From positions 22,110,232 through 22,174,231 of the forward strand of contig OZ026604.1 in NCBI GenBank assembly GCA_964020085.1: a DNA stretch of 64,000 nucleotides, given 5' to 3'. This DNA is from Micromussa lordhowensis. Its lineage: Eukaryota > Cnidaria > Anthozoa > Scleractinia > Lobophylliidae. A model generated the notes under the pieces. The model did not search any database, was not told the DNA's origin, and saw nothing but the letters and a program-made list of their open reading frames with translations. Made by a program: the position numbers and the translations under genes. How positions within the stretch are numbered: the stretch's first letter is position 1; each line of letters starts with the position of its first letter. Shown here piece after piece: positions 33,288-47,400 of this stretch.

Positions 33288-36200
33288 ATGATGCTATCCA
33301 CTCCTGAACTTGAAAGGAACTCTATAAAATGTCGCTGCTTTAAAACTGTTTTTTGCTTGCTTGCGGTACATCTAGTTATTTATGCCTCGTGTGCGCAAAG
33401 TTCGAGTTTAAAATGGCCCAAAAGGACGCAAGATTTAAATGCCGATTACATCATTGGTGGATTATTCCCCGTGTTTTTGAGCGAGAAAAACGCGACGAAA
33501 TGTCAGAGCGATAACAATCGATTTCAGCTCTTTGCATCTCTGCGCGGAACGTCGGTAAATTGCTATCGAATGAATGTGTTTGGATTGATGTGGGTCGAAG
33601 CCATGTTGTTTGCAATTGAGGAAATTAACAACAACTCAAAAATCCTGACGAACGTTACACTAGGATACGATATACGGGACAGCGCGAATGAAGTCCAGTT
33701 CGCGATGAACAATGCATTGGACTTCTCTTCGACAGAGGGAAGAGCGATATATGAGGAAGACTTTCTTACCAACGGAACCTGTGCAAATTCTTCCGTTGTC
33801 GCAGTCATCGGTGGAGCTGGTTCAAAAATATCGAAGGCGGCAGCCTATGTGTTAGGAGTGACTTCCATTCCGCAGATCAGTTACTCTTCCACGAGTCCCT
33901 CGCTTAGTGATAAGGCGAACTTTCCATCCTTTTTACGTACGATCCCACCAGACTATGTCCAAGCACAAGTCATGGCAGATTTGGTGACTTTTTTCAACTG
34001 GAGTTTTGTCTCCACAATAGCGACAGACGAGGATTACGGGCGATTAGGGATTGAAGCATTTAAACGCGAAATAAAGACGAGAAACGTTTGTATCTCCGTC
34101 GATGAGCTTTTCCACCCCGACTACACGCTGTCCGAGACGAAGAATCAAATCGCGCGCATTGTTAGCGCGCTGAAAGGGGACAAACTCGCGAAGGTTGTTG
34201 TGCTTTTTTGCGAGATCCCAAACGCGCTTGCGTTCTTAGAGGAGGCGGAAAAACAAAACCTAGCGGGAAAAACCTGGATTGGGACAGATTCATGGGGTGA
34301 TAAAAATTCAATCTTATCATTCAGAGAATCAACGGTTGGCGGGATGTTAGGCATTGTGCCGAGTAAAGGGAACATTGAAAAATTTGAACAACATATGGCG
34401 CATTTAACACCACTGAACACCGAACATAATCCTTGGTTTGAGGACTATTGGCAAGGAACGTACGGATGCCGTAAACAAAGGACGAAAAACAAGTGCAAAG
34501 GAAGCTCATCGAACAACACGGAAGTAAACCAACAAAACTGCTCGCTGTATCGCGTCAGTTGCAATGGTCTTCCGAGCGACACGCAACTACCGAATGCTGC
34601 GAGTTTGGAATTGAACAAAGCTGCAAGCGTCATGGATGCGGTTTATTCCGTTGCTTTGGCGCTTGACGATGTAATCAAATGCAAAAAAGGACGCGGTCTT
34701 TTAGTAAATGGGGCTTGTCCCAGCGTGAAAAATGGAGTCAGGCCGTCCGAAATTTTGACTTATATCAAGAATTTGTCGTTCACCGGTAAACTTGGTTTCC
34801 CAATTGTATTTGACAAGTACGGAGACATTAAAGGTGCGTGATTTATTCCTTTCTGTTAATTAAAAAATAATCAACATTTACAAGACCGTCTTTGAAACGT
34901 TTCATTCGTTAATAGCACTCAGGATAAAAAAAACTTGAATATTATTGAAATGCCAGGAGCGAGCGAATGAATTACTTTTAACAGTTTAAAAACGCCATGC
35001 TGTACAAATATTGCAAATTCTACTGACATTTACGAGGCATATAACATCATTCCGATTCTTATTAAGGCTTCTAGTAACAATAGCCAAGAAGATGACAGAA
35101 AATTAAACTCAGCATTTTTAAGTCCAGTTTAATGAAACCAAGCAATAACTCTTTTTCATTTGAAAATTAAATTTTCCAAACTGTTTGTTTAAAGCTCAGA
35201 CAAACACAATGGAGGTAGGTTTGATTCTTTGAATCGCATATGTCATAAGTTTCGTTCATAAAAAGAAAAAAATTGACACAACGAAGCCGAAAAGCAAGAT
35301 TTTATTCCGCAACAAGTTATCCTGCCAATGATTTTTTTTATATTTTTTGCCTTTCTCACAGACGTATGTATTATCTGCGCCGGTTTTCATTGTGTAAGGC
35401 GTATTTTTATCGACAAAATATGTAAAAGAAACGAGAAGCGATCAATAGTTTTCCCGTGCCTTAATTTTAACTTCTTCTCAAGTTCAAGGCCACCTTAAAG
35501 GCGGGAAATCTCCGCAAAGAGCGTTGGAGACCGGACGAATTTATTGTTCAATTTAATAAAAACATAAATCTCGTCAATTCATCATGTTCAATGGCCAGCT
35601 ACTAAGGTTCAATTTTGTACTTAACATTTCATAGCCTTTTCCTCCAACACTTTATTACTCTGTTAAAATTTAAGGATCAAATAGTTCCCAGTTTAACCAC
35701 ATGATAAGCGCAAAAAGCTTCCTTAATTTTCCATTCAAAACAATAAAAACACTATTTACAAATTTATCAGATTAAAATCCATCTGGTGCTTCTATTCAAA
35801 TCAATTTGTGGCAGTCAAATTTCACATCGTTATCAATAACTTTTTCTTTTGTTTTCCGGCCCGTCTCGCTTTACACAAAGAAGCGTTATAAGAGGAAAAA
35901 TATTCAAAATAAAATAAATCATGAAGGTGAGAGCAGAAAATAAGATATGGAACACAAAAACTGGAGAAAATAAAATATCTATATATATTTCCATTTCCTT
36001 TATTTTTGTCAGGTAACTACTTAGTAAAGAGTTTACAACCCGCCCCAGACTCCGCGCACGGCAAGACGTTCATCACGCTGGGAAGCTGGGACTGGGCCAC
36101 GCGTAAACTCAATTTCCACAACACCACAAACATCATGTGGAACGGATGGAATCCCAGAGTGCCTCACTCTCGCTGCAGCTCACCGTGTGAGCCTGGGTAC

Positions 36201-37268
36201 TACAAAGTCCAAGGTGATTTGCTATGCTGTTGGAAGTGTGTTCAATGCCCGTTTGGAGCAATAACAAACAGGACGGGCCAATCAGATTGTGACATTTGTC
36301 CCTTGGGATTTACCTCAGATGTAAATCACACGCGGTGCTTGGAGCTGCCAGAAGTGTACCTAGAATGGGATTCGAAAGCCGGAAGTGCGATTCTAGCCGT
36401 CTCCGCGCTGGGATTCATGTGTACAGCTTTCACTCTTGGTGTGTTTTACAGATATCGGAATAGCGCTGTCGTTAAAGCTTCCACCCGCGAGTTTTCGTTA
36501 CTGATTTTACTTATGATAGCCTGCATGTTCCTACTTCCTCTTTTACACTTAGGCAAAGTAACTGATATCGTTTGCAAGGCTCGGCCGTTTTGTTTCGCGT
36601 TCGTTATCACGTTCTGGGCCTCGCTAATGCTGACGAAAACCAGGCGTCTTTTACTTATCTTTAAAAACAAGACACTTCCAGGAAAAGTAGGTTACGGTAT
36701 TCGCTTGCAGCTGTTAATAGCGGTTCTACTCACTTCAGCAATTATGGTAGCGACCATTCCATGGATCTTGTCATTTCCGCCGGAAGTCACTATGCACTAT
36801 TACGATACGCGCGTCAGTGTTGACTGCGGCGAGAAGGCGAACAAACTACTCATGATCATATTGGGTTATGCCGCTGTGCTGGCTATACCGTCAACGTATC
36901 TCGCGTACAGAGCACGAAATTTGCCGGCAAATTTCAACGAGACTCGGCTAATTGGTTTCACAATGTTTACAGTCTGTGTAATTTGGATAATATTTGTTCC
37001 ATGTTACTACGACAGTGATGTGGAGAACAGGAGTATTGTTCTTTCATTTGCGCTCATCATGACTGGCTTTACAATCCTCTTTTGCATTTTTTCCATTCGA
37101 CTGCGGATCATTTTCTTTCAGCCTGAGAAAAATAAAACCGAACTCGTTCGAGCCAGCATGTTCGACTACACAATGCGCGTGCGCAAGGGATCGAACGCTG
37201 CCAAGAACCTTCGTCGAATGTCTGTTGTGACTGTGGGCACATTTTCTGTGCCAGCAAGGGATCGTTGA
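33288..37268 (+). CDS. Class C G-protein-coupled receptor, two exons (CaSR-like)
   Basis: Exons 33288-34833 and 36013-37268 join in phase 1 (donor GTGCGT, acceptor TTGTCAG), giving 933 residues. A signal anchor or peptide lies at about 20-37. The Venus-flytrap domain spans about 55-515, with NVFGLMWVEAMLFAIEEINN and LGYDIRDS as in CaSR-type receptors. The cysteine-rich domain is about 570-624, the seven spans about 638-890, and signatures FNETRLIGF and IIFFQPEKN follow; the tail is short. The amino-acid-binding residues are present: Ser179, Ser200-Thr202 cluster, Asp222, Tyr250 and Asp334. The intron falls at DIKG, between the ligand domain and cysteine-rich domain. The gene is tail-to-tail with the next receptor, 1.7 kb away. 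The ligand is unknown; amino-acid or polyvalent sensing is a family-level inference. The ATG is doubled (ATGATG); I chose the first. Confidence 0.92.
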
Positions 37269-37291
37269 CCCTTTCATCTCCATCAGAGCCA

Positions 37292-37297
37292 AATAAA
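37292..37297 (+). terminator. Polyadenylation signal of the two-exon GPCR
   Basis: AATAAA 23 nt after the TGA stop codon. Its use would exclude the downstream tandem repeat from the mRNA. Confidence 0.5.
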
Positions 37298-37371
37298 ACT
37301 GCAAAATATCTCCGGGTTTCATTCCACAAAACGCTGAGATCAAGAAGAGCTGATCATAAGAGTCTTCAAGC

Positions 37372-37605
37372 GAATGGTCACACACTCGAGTTTAATCCAG
37401 GCTTAAAAATTAGAAACATCTTGCGCAGCATAATAAACAGCACCATATGAAAGTACTGCTCAATAGCTGTCATGTGAATAGTCACACACTAGGGTTTCAT
37501 CCGCAGACTTAAAAGTCAGATCCACCTTGTACAGCATAACGAACAGTACATGAGTGTACTGTTCAATAGCTTTCATTTGAATGGTCACACACTGGGGTTA
37601 CTACC
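37372..37605 (+). repeat. 104-bp tandem repeat, about 2.2 copies
   Basis: Unit starts 'gaatggtcacacact' at 37372, 37476 and 37579 (spacing 104 and 103 bp). Each full unit includes 'cagcataa' followed by 'aacag' and 'ctcaatagct' or 'ttcaatagct'. The copies are clearly diverged. Confidence 0.8.
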
Positions 37606-37982
37606 ACAGAGGTTAGAACCGCATTAACTGCAGTTGGACTCCGAGAGTAAAGGGGTTAAACCATCATATCATGAGGTCAAACCATGAAATCTTTTTAATC
37701 AATATATAAATATCAATTCTGATACAAGAGAAAATTTGCAAGTTACACAGTAAAACAAAACGTAAACACATTTCGTTGACTGTTTTGGAACAAAACACCA
37801 CATTTAATATGCCGCGACTTAACGGCCAACAAGTCAGATTAATTAACCTCCAGGCTTGAATTGTGCATACTTTTAAAACTAACCCCAATAACTAAATAAC
37901 TCCATGACAAGACATAGACAGAAACGATTCCTATAGGTTCTCCATTGTGGCTTATTACATGGCCACATGGCTTTTTAAAAAG

Positions 37983-38190
37983 AGCTCAGTCACGGAATTT
38001 TGAGTTATTTTGGCCACTTACAAAATTACCTTTGAATAGAAGAAACCTGCAGGAAAAAATAGTTTACCAAGATAGAAAAACACTAAAGAAATAATAATAA
38101 ACCATAAAGAAACAACGATGGTTAAGGATGGAGAAGATTGACACGGACTTGATAAATCTTGGGCTAAACTTTTCAAGATGGGCAAAACGT
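37983..38190 (+). repeat. Dispersed repeat, copy 2 (relative of 17727-17950)
   Basis: Same block order as 17727-17950: a 'gtcacgga' start, 'ttttggccac', 'aataataataaaccataaag', 'gatggttaaggatggagaag' and 'cttttcaagatg'. Non-coding. Confidence 0.65.
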
Positions 38191-38433
38191 CACCTAGCTC
38201 CTCTAAGGGTCGCCTAAGCAAACCGGCTTCCTATAATTCACCGGATCAAATCAAAAGCCTATGACCTATAGGTTTCTGAGCAAAGTCAAACTCATGAATT
38301 GACTTCTTGTCAAGGAAGCCAAGGATATGTTACGAGAACTCGATGTGCGAATGAGTTGTGGAAGAAGCGCTGTTGAACACAAGCAGAAAACTAGAAAATG
38401 TTGGCAGTCTTGACATAACTGAATTACCTCAAT

Positions 38434-38747
38434 CAGGAGCCCATTACCGGAGCATCTTCTATACTAACCCTCTGAGTCAACCCTGTCCCGTATCTTTTTA
38501 TTTTTAGAAGCAGTTCTCACGAGGTTTTCGCGAGTGTTTTTATAATAGTCAATCATAGGAGAGCTGTGGTCCTCTCTTGTTATACGTCACATGCAGGCCG
38601 CACGAAAGTATTTCAGTAATGCGGACGTCAGCGTGTTTTCGCGGGAAATTAAAGAACATCCGCAGATATCACAGTTCTAAAAATAAAAAGATACGGGACA
38701 GACTCAAGGGTACAATTCGTATGGAGACTCCGGGTAATGGGCGCCTG
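38434..38747. mobile_element. 314-bp nested foldback MITE (CAGGAGCCCAT family), copy 2
   Basis: Outer ends 'caggagcccattaccggagc' and inverse ending 'atgggcgcctg' at 38747. Inner stem 'gtcccgtatctttttatttt' against 'aaaaataaaaagatacggga'. Termini and two-stem layout match 31666-32005. It lies in the convergent spacer between receptors. Confidence 0.8.
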
Positions 38748-39006
38748 CCTCAATTTGGTGTAAATGTCGAATTAGTTTCGCTATTATTTAGTTGGTCAAC
38801 TAGTAAAGTAGGCGAGAAAACATTTAAATGATATTTGTTTGCGTTGTGTATACTTCAGTGCAGGATAAATTATGGGTCTCTTTGGTCACCTAGCTCACAT
38901 CTGTTTCATATGACTTGTGACTTCCTTTACTGGGAGCTTGAAAAACGAAAATTCCCAACCCTTCCCTTCTCTACTTTCAATTATGGAAGTAGAATGTCAA
39001 AACATT

Positions 39007-41452
39007 TTAAACGCTTGATTTCCTTTCTTCAGGTAACTCCTTTATCGTTGCAATAATTGAGCCATGAGAACGTCTGGGGCCCAGACTGTTTTTGGCGACT
39101 GCCAACTTACCAATCGAGCCGTTCATAAACTGCAGCGCCAAACATGCCGGAGATGATTTCCTTCGCGAACCGACTCCTTGAGTCGGCGATAAACCGATGC
39201 CCGAAGCTTGGTCGATAGAATATCGACGAGTGCTTTCTATCGCAGCCTGTTTTGTGTTCTTCTCAGGCCGGAAAAATATAACGCGAACTTTGGACAAAAA
39301 CAGCAGAAAAAGCATGGAATACGCACCCAAGACAAGCGCAAGAATTGAACAAATAACGTTAACCTTTCCGCGAGGCGGGACATGACGGAAAATCAAGATG
39401 ACCAACCACGATGAAAAGTTTGTAAACATGCTAAGGCAGATCCACTTGAATTCGTTGTAAGCTCGAGGAAGATTACGAGATTTGTACGCCAGATAAGAGC
39501 ACGCTATCGAAAGCAAAGTGTTATAGCCTAGCGAAGCTATATCAAAGCCGAGATTCTGGTCACATGATATCAGTAGCGAATCAGTAACGCTGTGGTCGTA
39601 AGTGACTTTTGGCGGGAAAACCAAGAGGTGGATTGTGCCCAACGCAAGCTGCCCGAGAATCAGTGTGCATGTCAGAAACCCATACCAGCAGTTGTTGAGA
39701 AAACAATGCTTCTTAATGGCCGAGAAAATCTTGATCAACCGGTTTGTCTTGGTCAGTAGAACAGCGGTGATAGCGGTGTACAACACAGCGAACGAGACAG
39801 TTCTCGTTTTACAAACAGCGTCGGACGGTCTACCAATATAAAGGACAGGATTCACGAACCAAACTAGGAGAATGATCAAAGACAATACAGTAAAAGTGAG
39901 GTTTGTAGCCTTCACTACAGGCGTATCTTGGTATCTCACCAACACACCGAGAACAAACAACGTAAGAATCAAACCGAGGCCACACACACCCAGTAGAATA
40001 CTCGCAATTAATTCTCCAAACCCTAGGATGGTCAGCGGTTTTTCCACACAGCCGCTCTGAAGGATATTTGTCATTTGGCCCTCTGGGCACACTTTACAGA
40101 GGGTCGCGGTGTAGTTGCTGTTATAGGTCCCGTGAGGGCATTTATGACAGCTCCACCAACATGCCCCAAAACCATATTTAGTAAAGGTGCCCAGAGGACA
40201 GCGCTCACGGCATCTCGAATAAGGAGCCTTATTTTCGTTCCCAGGCCACTGAATGTCACTCTCATTCATTACCAGTCTCTTGTCTCGGGTCCATTTTCCC
40301 ACCCGATAGGGGGCCAGAGTTTTATTAATGTTCGCACGAAAGTTTATGACTTCATATTCAGCATTTAATTCTCGGTTTGTGTCAAAACCCACGCTGATGT
40401 TTCGATTGTTATCAAACGGATTCTTCTCTAAGTTTTTAAGAAGCCGTTGACGAACGTGTTGTAAGGTAAAATTGGCCTCCAGGCAGTTTAAACCACTCGA
40501 CTGCATCCCGCATCGAGTAACATGCTTAAGTGCGTGAATAATGGCGAGTGCTGCATTCATGACGTAAGCACTTTTAGCCAATGACAAACCTTGTAAACCA
40601 ATGAAATTGCCTTCGCCTTGACGCCTGCAGTAGGCGGGCCAGCGACTGTCCTTTTCAAGCGATGCGCAATATGCTCCTGATATGTTTCGCGACAATCGAC
40701 TAACATGAGCTTTAAATTCGCCCAAGTCTTCCTCGGTCACGGAAATCGCAAACATCCCATCTATGACGTCAACATAACCATTAGTCAATCGGAAGCGGTC
40801 GTTGCGTGTGTCGGTTCCAATCCACACTCTTTTTGTGTTTGCGAGATTATTTTTTCGTACCTCCTTGAGAATATCGGCGACAAAATCCTCGCTTCCCAAA
40901 AGAACGCTAACAGAAACACTCTTGCGGGCTTTCATCGCTGACACCACACGAGGAATTTCAACTTGAGTGACTACCTCATGTAGCGCGACACAAACGTTGT
41001 GTCTCTTTAGGTTTCGTTTGAGGCTTCCAATGACTCCACGATTAAAAGAATCCTTTGAAGAAATGATATTAATACAGGACCATTCAAAGTAAGCTATGAG
41101 ACTTGCCAGCAACGCCGTGAATTGTTTGTCAGACGGACAGGTACGGAATAATGTACTGTAGACTGATCTGTCGCTGAGAACTGAACTTGTAGCTCCATAA
41201 CTGACCTGGAGGAAAAAAACAAACAAACAAAATATCAATAGCTTAGTTATGGCACACACCTTGCATTCGGCTGGCACGCCTCAAATTTTGAATTGACGAA
41301 GCAGGATTCAAGAGGTGGAGAGAAGTGTACTGTCCTGACGGCAATGTTGACAAGAAAGGCATTGAAGTCGGGCAGCTTTGCCCACTAGAGACGGCACTCA
41401 ATATTCACGAGAACGGGTCAAAGAAGCCATACTGTCTTAATAGGCGGATTCA

Positions 41453-41484
<32 letters not shown>

Positions 41485-44400
41485 TGCGTACGGCTTTGCG
41501 TATAGAAGGAAACATGTTAGATATGAATTGACTTCAGGCAGCTAAAGAACTAGTGAAACTTAGTACATGGTGAAATGTTTAGCTCTTTGGGTGTAATATT
41601 CAAGGAGAAATTGTCTTTCAAAAACTGCAATATGTCTGGGTGGCAAAAGCGCTAATGAGCTCATACATTCTTTGTTAAATTTTGAGTTTTTAAACCCGTG
41701 TTGCACAAAAAGTATTCAATACATCAGGCTCATATTCACTGGCAGAGTTAATCATACTATGGCCTTTCAATATTCAGAACTGATTTCTTTGTAGCTCCAT
41801 CAAAAACTGAATTGCTTATGCTAATGAGGCAAATATTGTAAACAAGGATTCCCTTATAGACGACATCGCATACTCGTGTAGCTCGCATTTACTGTGCAAC
41901 TAACCCCTCAAATGCTTTTCGCTAATATAAATCTCCTATTTTTTTCTGATCACCACTGCGAAAAAATTATTGTTGTAGCTATTTTGGTTAATTTTCTACG
42001 AATTCTCAAAGTTCGTAAAATTAGCCCTTTCCGCGGCCATGACCGAGCAGAAGCGAAGAATCTGGCGAGTTGGCCTGTGACGTCATCAAAGGACTAACAA
42101 TGTATGCGAACATGCGACAGTGTGATTCAAAATCGTTGCAGAATACAAGGAAGATGTGTTTTCGGAGGGATTCGCAGTACAGCATGCTTAGGAGAGAGCA
42201 ATCGTCTTCTTTCAATTCCTATATCCCAATGACACTGGTCCACAAGCGAGAAAAAGCCGAAAGCAGCGTGCAGACTTGTGCGAAGTCGGACATCGAGCAG
42301 TTCTTCGATCTCGGGTTCGCTGCTGCTGTAAAAACCTAGGATTTTCATGGCCCGTACATTATTCCCTAGCTTCTAGTGCAAAGCTCGACATTGTCAAGGT
42401 CGATAAGACACAAATGGTTGAGATAAGCTGGGAGCCATCTGACTATTCAATCAAATGAGCCCCAAAATAATGGAAACTTCTGTAGGTGAGATAGTTATAT
42501 TTTTTTCATACGCAAATTATACCCATCGAGTTTTCTTTGTCCTCGAAATAGAGAGCTTTCTAAACGAATAATCAATGACATGTACGTCCTACAACGATGC
42601 GATTGAGATTAGTGAGGCTTCGAACTGCAGAACTAGCTAAAGTATTTGTGGATTTCATATACAACCACCCGCGCGAGGTCGACAATCGGCGCTTGAATTT
42701 CTTATCTACATAAATCTGTTCTTTGAGCAACGAAATATATCTCAGCTACAAACTTAAAACGAATCAAGCATTGATAGGTACACGAGGAAAGTAAAACAAA
42801 CCATTTAGATTCGACTTTACCGACGGAGATTGCAGCGCTGAAAGGAGAAGCTAACGGAGACCAGGGAGGAGAACGAGCTTCTTTTGGAACGAAACGCAAC
42901 ACGCAGGATATTAGCGTACGTATAAAAGACGTACGTATCAAAGACGCTCGAAACCAAGTCAAACGTCTCTTGACAAAATTTCGGACACTTAGCTCAAAGA
43001 CGTTTTATACTGAAACAGCATCTATGAAAAACGATAGTTTTACTGCACCCTCAAGTAACTAACTAATTTTATTTCAACTCGGGTTTATGAGGCTGATTAG
43101 GCCCCTAGCAATAGAGTCATGCTACTATGCCGAGAAAAATATAAAGATATGAAAAAAAAGATAGTAAAAAAATTAAAAGATCAATAAATACTGACATTTT
43201 AACAGTGAATCATAGAAAACTGCACATTACAAGCTCTCTTACAGCACTTCTAAATTCCTTGAGAATCCTCAAGGTCTTATAGACACACCGACGCGAAAAA
43301 TAAAAAAAACTCCTATCAAGCCGTTACGTATCTCAAGCAGTGTCTCAACTAGAGTTCGCTCTATAATAGGAAACTAGCGGCTCTGGGGCTGTTTAAAAGT
43401 TTTATTCTGTACTGTACGGTTTTATTGTCGGACACTTTTTTAGCCAAAATTAAAATCGTCCGAAATTTTTTGCATTGATGTGGGGGACATCGCCTGCAGG
43501 GCGATGGGTTTTGATGGGTGGGTTGGCGAGTGTGAGAGAGTGTAACGCGCTTCTTGAAATCCTTACTCTATCTCGAAACGAATTATGTACTTTTCCTTAC
43601 CCTAGTTCAGAAAAGTCAGAATCGACTCTATCCAGGAACTGCTTCAAGGTTGCATAAGAAACAAAGGAAGTCATAAGAGTGGTAGATCTTATTTAACAGA
43701 AACATTTTACCAGTCTATTCTTAGTTTTTTCCTTATATCAAAACCTCGTATTTTCAACTCTCTTCGCGGTATACGGAAATGTGATAAGCCAGTTTGTCTC
43801 GTGTTAAAAATCTGGACATGAAAAACAACGATAAAAATAGTTTTTACTTAATTGTATGTCAGAGTGCACAAACAATATATCAAGTTCAGACAAAATGGCT
43901 CAAAGACACGTCCTTTGGCCCCGCCCTTAGCAGTGAGGTTGATTTAAGGGTTATCCCCTCTACGGGTGACATTTTTGAATGATAACTGGGTACTGGGTAT
44001 AGCGTGGGCAGTACAAAAATAGACTTCCGTCACAAACTGTCTTGTCAACGGTATATTTATGGCAACAGGAGCATAAAAATAATGTCAAAAGAAATAAAAT
44101 GACACATTAACTTACAAACAGGAAGGTCTTAGGTCCAATCAAAAATCATATTAGATCTACAGCAGTGCCATTTTAATTGAAACACCAAAAAAAGAACAAT
44201 TTATGAGCAACTCAAGTCAGGAAACTTTGTGGTCGCAAAATTACGTTTACCCCAGCAGAATCTCGAAATAAAACAAAATGGTACAACACCAAAAAAGTTA
44301 ATATATAAACCAAAACGAATCAAGAAAATAGGAGATTAAGATCGGGAAGATGGTAAAGCATTACCATTGAGGAACTTGTATAATTTAATATTTCAAAGCA

Positions 44401-47400
44401 ATACCCAATAAATGCCTTCAGCTTTACAATGGCTCTATTTTTAGCACTTGACTGGGTTCTCAAAGTTTCTAGAACTTGCATTCCTTAATGACATTTAATT
44501 TTACCAGCAACAAGCTTGCTGTGATTTGGTTAAAGTCAAAACGATAACATAATAATGGGACGTTTTTAAATATGTTTTCACCAAATGATGCCGGAAAAAA
44601 GCAAAAAAACAAAACAAAACTGAACTACGAAGATAAAATTTCAAGACTGAAAAGGGTTTCCTTCAGTTCTCTTTAAAACTGTACAATTCACAAAAGAAAG
44701 CAACAGAACCGGCTGGCGATGTTTCGAATGTATACACGTCAATTGAACGAAAATAGACAGCCCACCGGATCTTCGAGCGCCGCAAAAACGAGACAAAAAG
44801 AAAGAACAGTTTAAAAGCGTCAAACCTTCTAGAATTGTCAACATTGTGTCCACAGAAAACAGTTTTGTCCGTCTATAAGCCAAACACCATCTGGAAACAC
44901 AAGCACCTCGCAAAATCTTCATTCGATATTTTTATAAGGTACTCGAGTTCTTAACGTCTGACGCCTCTCCCAGATTATTAAACACATTCAACTGAGTCTA
45001 GAATGATCATCCCAGCGATGTACACAAGCAGTTGTAAGAATAACCCCTAAATAAAGGCTAGAAAGGGTTTAATAATATTAATGGGATACTGGGCTATGGT
45101 TGGACGTGATTATAAATAGGAATGTAAAAATACTCCGTTTAAGAAATGATATCAATAATATTAATTATAATTCATCAAGTATTTTCGCCCGCCTACATGA
45201 CTGAATACGCCCCAGCTAAAAATGGAGAATGTTCGAGTGATGTTCCGAAATTTTCAAACTGTGCATGTTGCAAAAATTATTTATAGGATAATAAACACAA
45301 TAGCCTCCATCTGGCGGGAAAATATGTTCAGATATTATCTGCTCCTCGCAGTTCACAGTTTTCCGAGAGCCACGCCACAGAGAAATAGTTCAATGTGAGA
45401 TTTTGCATCGAGTCCGTTTAGGTACTTTCGATGCTCATTTGACAACCATATAAATTTGTTTCGTGTTTCAATCAACACCCTCGGCTTATTATTTATTTTA
45501 TGACCAGCTAGTCACTAACTTCCAACTGACCGAGCGCGAGGGCCATACTAAGAAATATTGGACCGAGGTCGTGGCAGTGCGGAGCGAGCGCAGCGAGGTC
45601 CGTACAGAAACGACCGAGGGCTGATATTCTTCAGTATGGCCTTGAGCACGATAGGTTATTAAGTAGTTTATTGTACGTCACTTGGTCATGCTTTCAAAAA
45701 TACACGCATAATGTCTGCTTGCATGAAAGGTTCGTATGGCAAAATCACGACCAAGAAAGAACCAATCAGAACGCTCGGATTTACCTAAGACTACCTTGCC
45801 ATATAATAATATGCGGTGTTCGCAAATGAACTTGGAACCGATTCTTGAACTTGAAACGCAAGATTCCTTCCGATAACAGTGCCTCCTCTTGGCCTCTCCA
45901 ATGATAAACCCACCGAAAATGATTTTTAGCGGAAAATGCCCAAGGCTCGTAATCAGAATTTTACGGTAGACATGAAACGATTAGTAATTATCAATTTGCA
46001 AAATCAAGGACAAGCAAAGGAGAATAAAGCTCATCAGGTACTTGAAATCGACAGGGGGGATTGCTTTTAGGAACATTAAAGAGGTTTCCAATCTGTATTG
46101 TTTTTCTTTTTCTTGTATTATTTCAGAATTTACTGTATCCACAATATTGCTATGATACTGCTGGTTTGGATAAAGATCCGGCTTTTCTTTTTATTTCAAT
46201 GTACCAATTGAAAAAAAAGGTTGGGTTTTTTTGGCTCAAAGGAAAAAAAAGAAACCCCAAATTACTTCAAAAGAGTTCTTTGTACCAAGCCATTGAACGT
46301 CATTCGAACACATTCGAAACCTTGAACACAGCAGGGGAGCTGAAATGGCTTTTAGCAATTGAAAGGTTTTGCTGGCTACCCGATGTGAGTGATGATAAAC
46401 GATTTTAAAACCACTCTAGAGAAGATGTTATTTAGATTAATCTAAACTCATAAACAACGGCAATTTGAAAAAAAGCTACAATTTTAGGCAAAGGAAACAA
46501 GCCAAATTTTCAAAACAATCATTATATTGAACTGAATGTGCGAGCTGAATAGAAATACATAAACATTGAATTCTTGTAGCAAAACGTTAGAGGTTACTTT
46601 ACTGAAATACTTCAGCATATCGTCAGCAGTCTCCACGGGAAATGTTTCACATCCTAAAAAATGTAGATCGTTGAGGAAGTTGCTAATGAATTCAAAACGG
46701 AAAGAACACTGCAAGCAAACACAATACTGCAAACTGACAATAAGAAAATATATCTCGAAAAAATACGTCGCGTTCTTTAAAAAAAATGGTCGTAAAGCAC
46801 GGACTGGTTATCGTAATTTCTTAAGACATCGCGTCAGTTTTTTTTTTTTTTGCCTAATGTGCACATTTTGTATAAGAAATATTCCTTCGATACAGGCACT
46901 GTTGCTGAAGAATATTCAAATCTATACCACTTGAAATCACATTGGATAAAAAACCACATTGTCACTAATTAGCCCACATCTTCCCCCGATTGAAAAATAT
47001 GTTAATAGAAATAAAACGATAAGATCATTTGAGTACATATAATCGACAGGAAAAACATCCGCCTTCATTAAGCTAACCGCAAAAAATGCGCATGAGTTTT
47101 CCTCTCACGTACAGATCTCGAAAAAAAGATAGGTTTGAGGCTCACCAAACGTATGAAAGCAGATCGAATTTTCACAGAATTTTTTTGATCCATTAATAAC
47201 GTTAAAAAATTTAAAAAAATTGAAATCACCACGCTCTTAAGGCAAGCATTCGTTAAGAACCACATTCGAACAAATGAACAAATTCTCGGCATTCTATATT
47301 TAGATCGAATCTACAAAACAACCTAAAAATCAAAAGAAGATACATACAACATACTGTTAACTTTGTTATTTGCTCGAGAAACCGTAAAAAAAGAATTGTT

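Larger units (their letters stand above)
37269..39006. other. 1.7-kb tail-to-tail spacer between two GPCR genes
   Basis: Shared 3' flank of two convergent receptors. It holds the plus-strand poly(A) signal, a 104-bp tandem repeat, a dispersed repeat and a foldback MITE. No coding sequence is seen. I found no clear AATAAA for the minus-strand receptor close to its stop codon. Confidence 0.55.

Noticed and set aside
44641..46934. Genes inside the large GPCR intron (open frames of 82-122 codons)
   Set aside because: They are low-complexity, AT-rich and without recognisable motifs; chance open frames are expected at this length.
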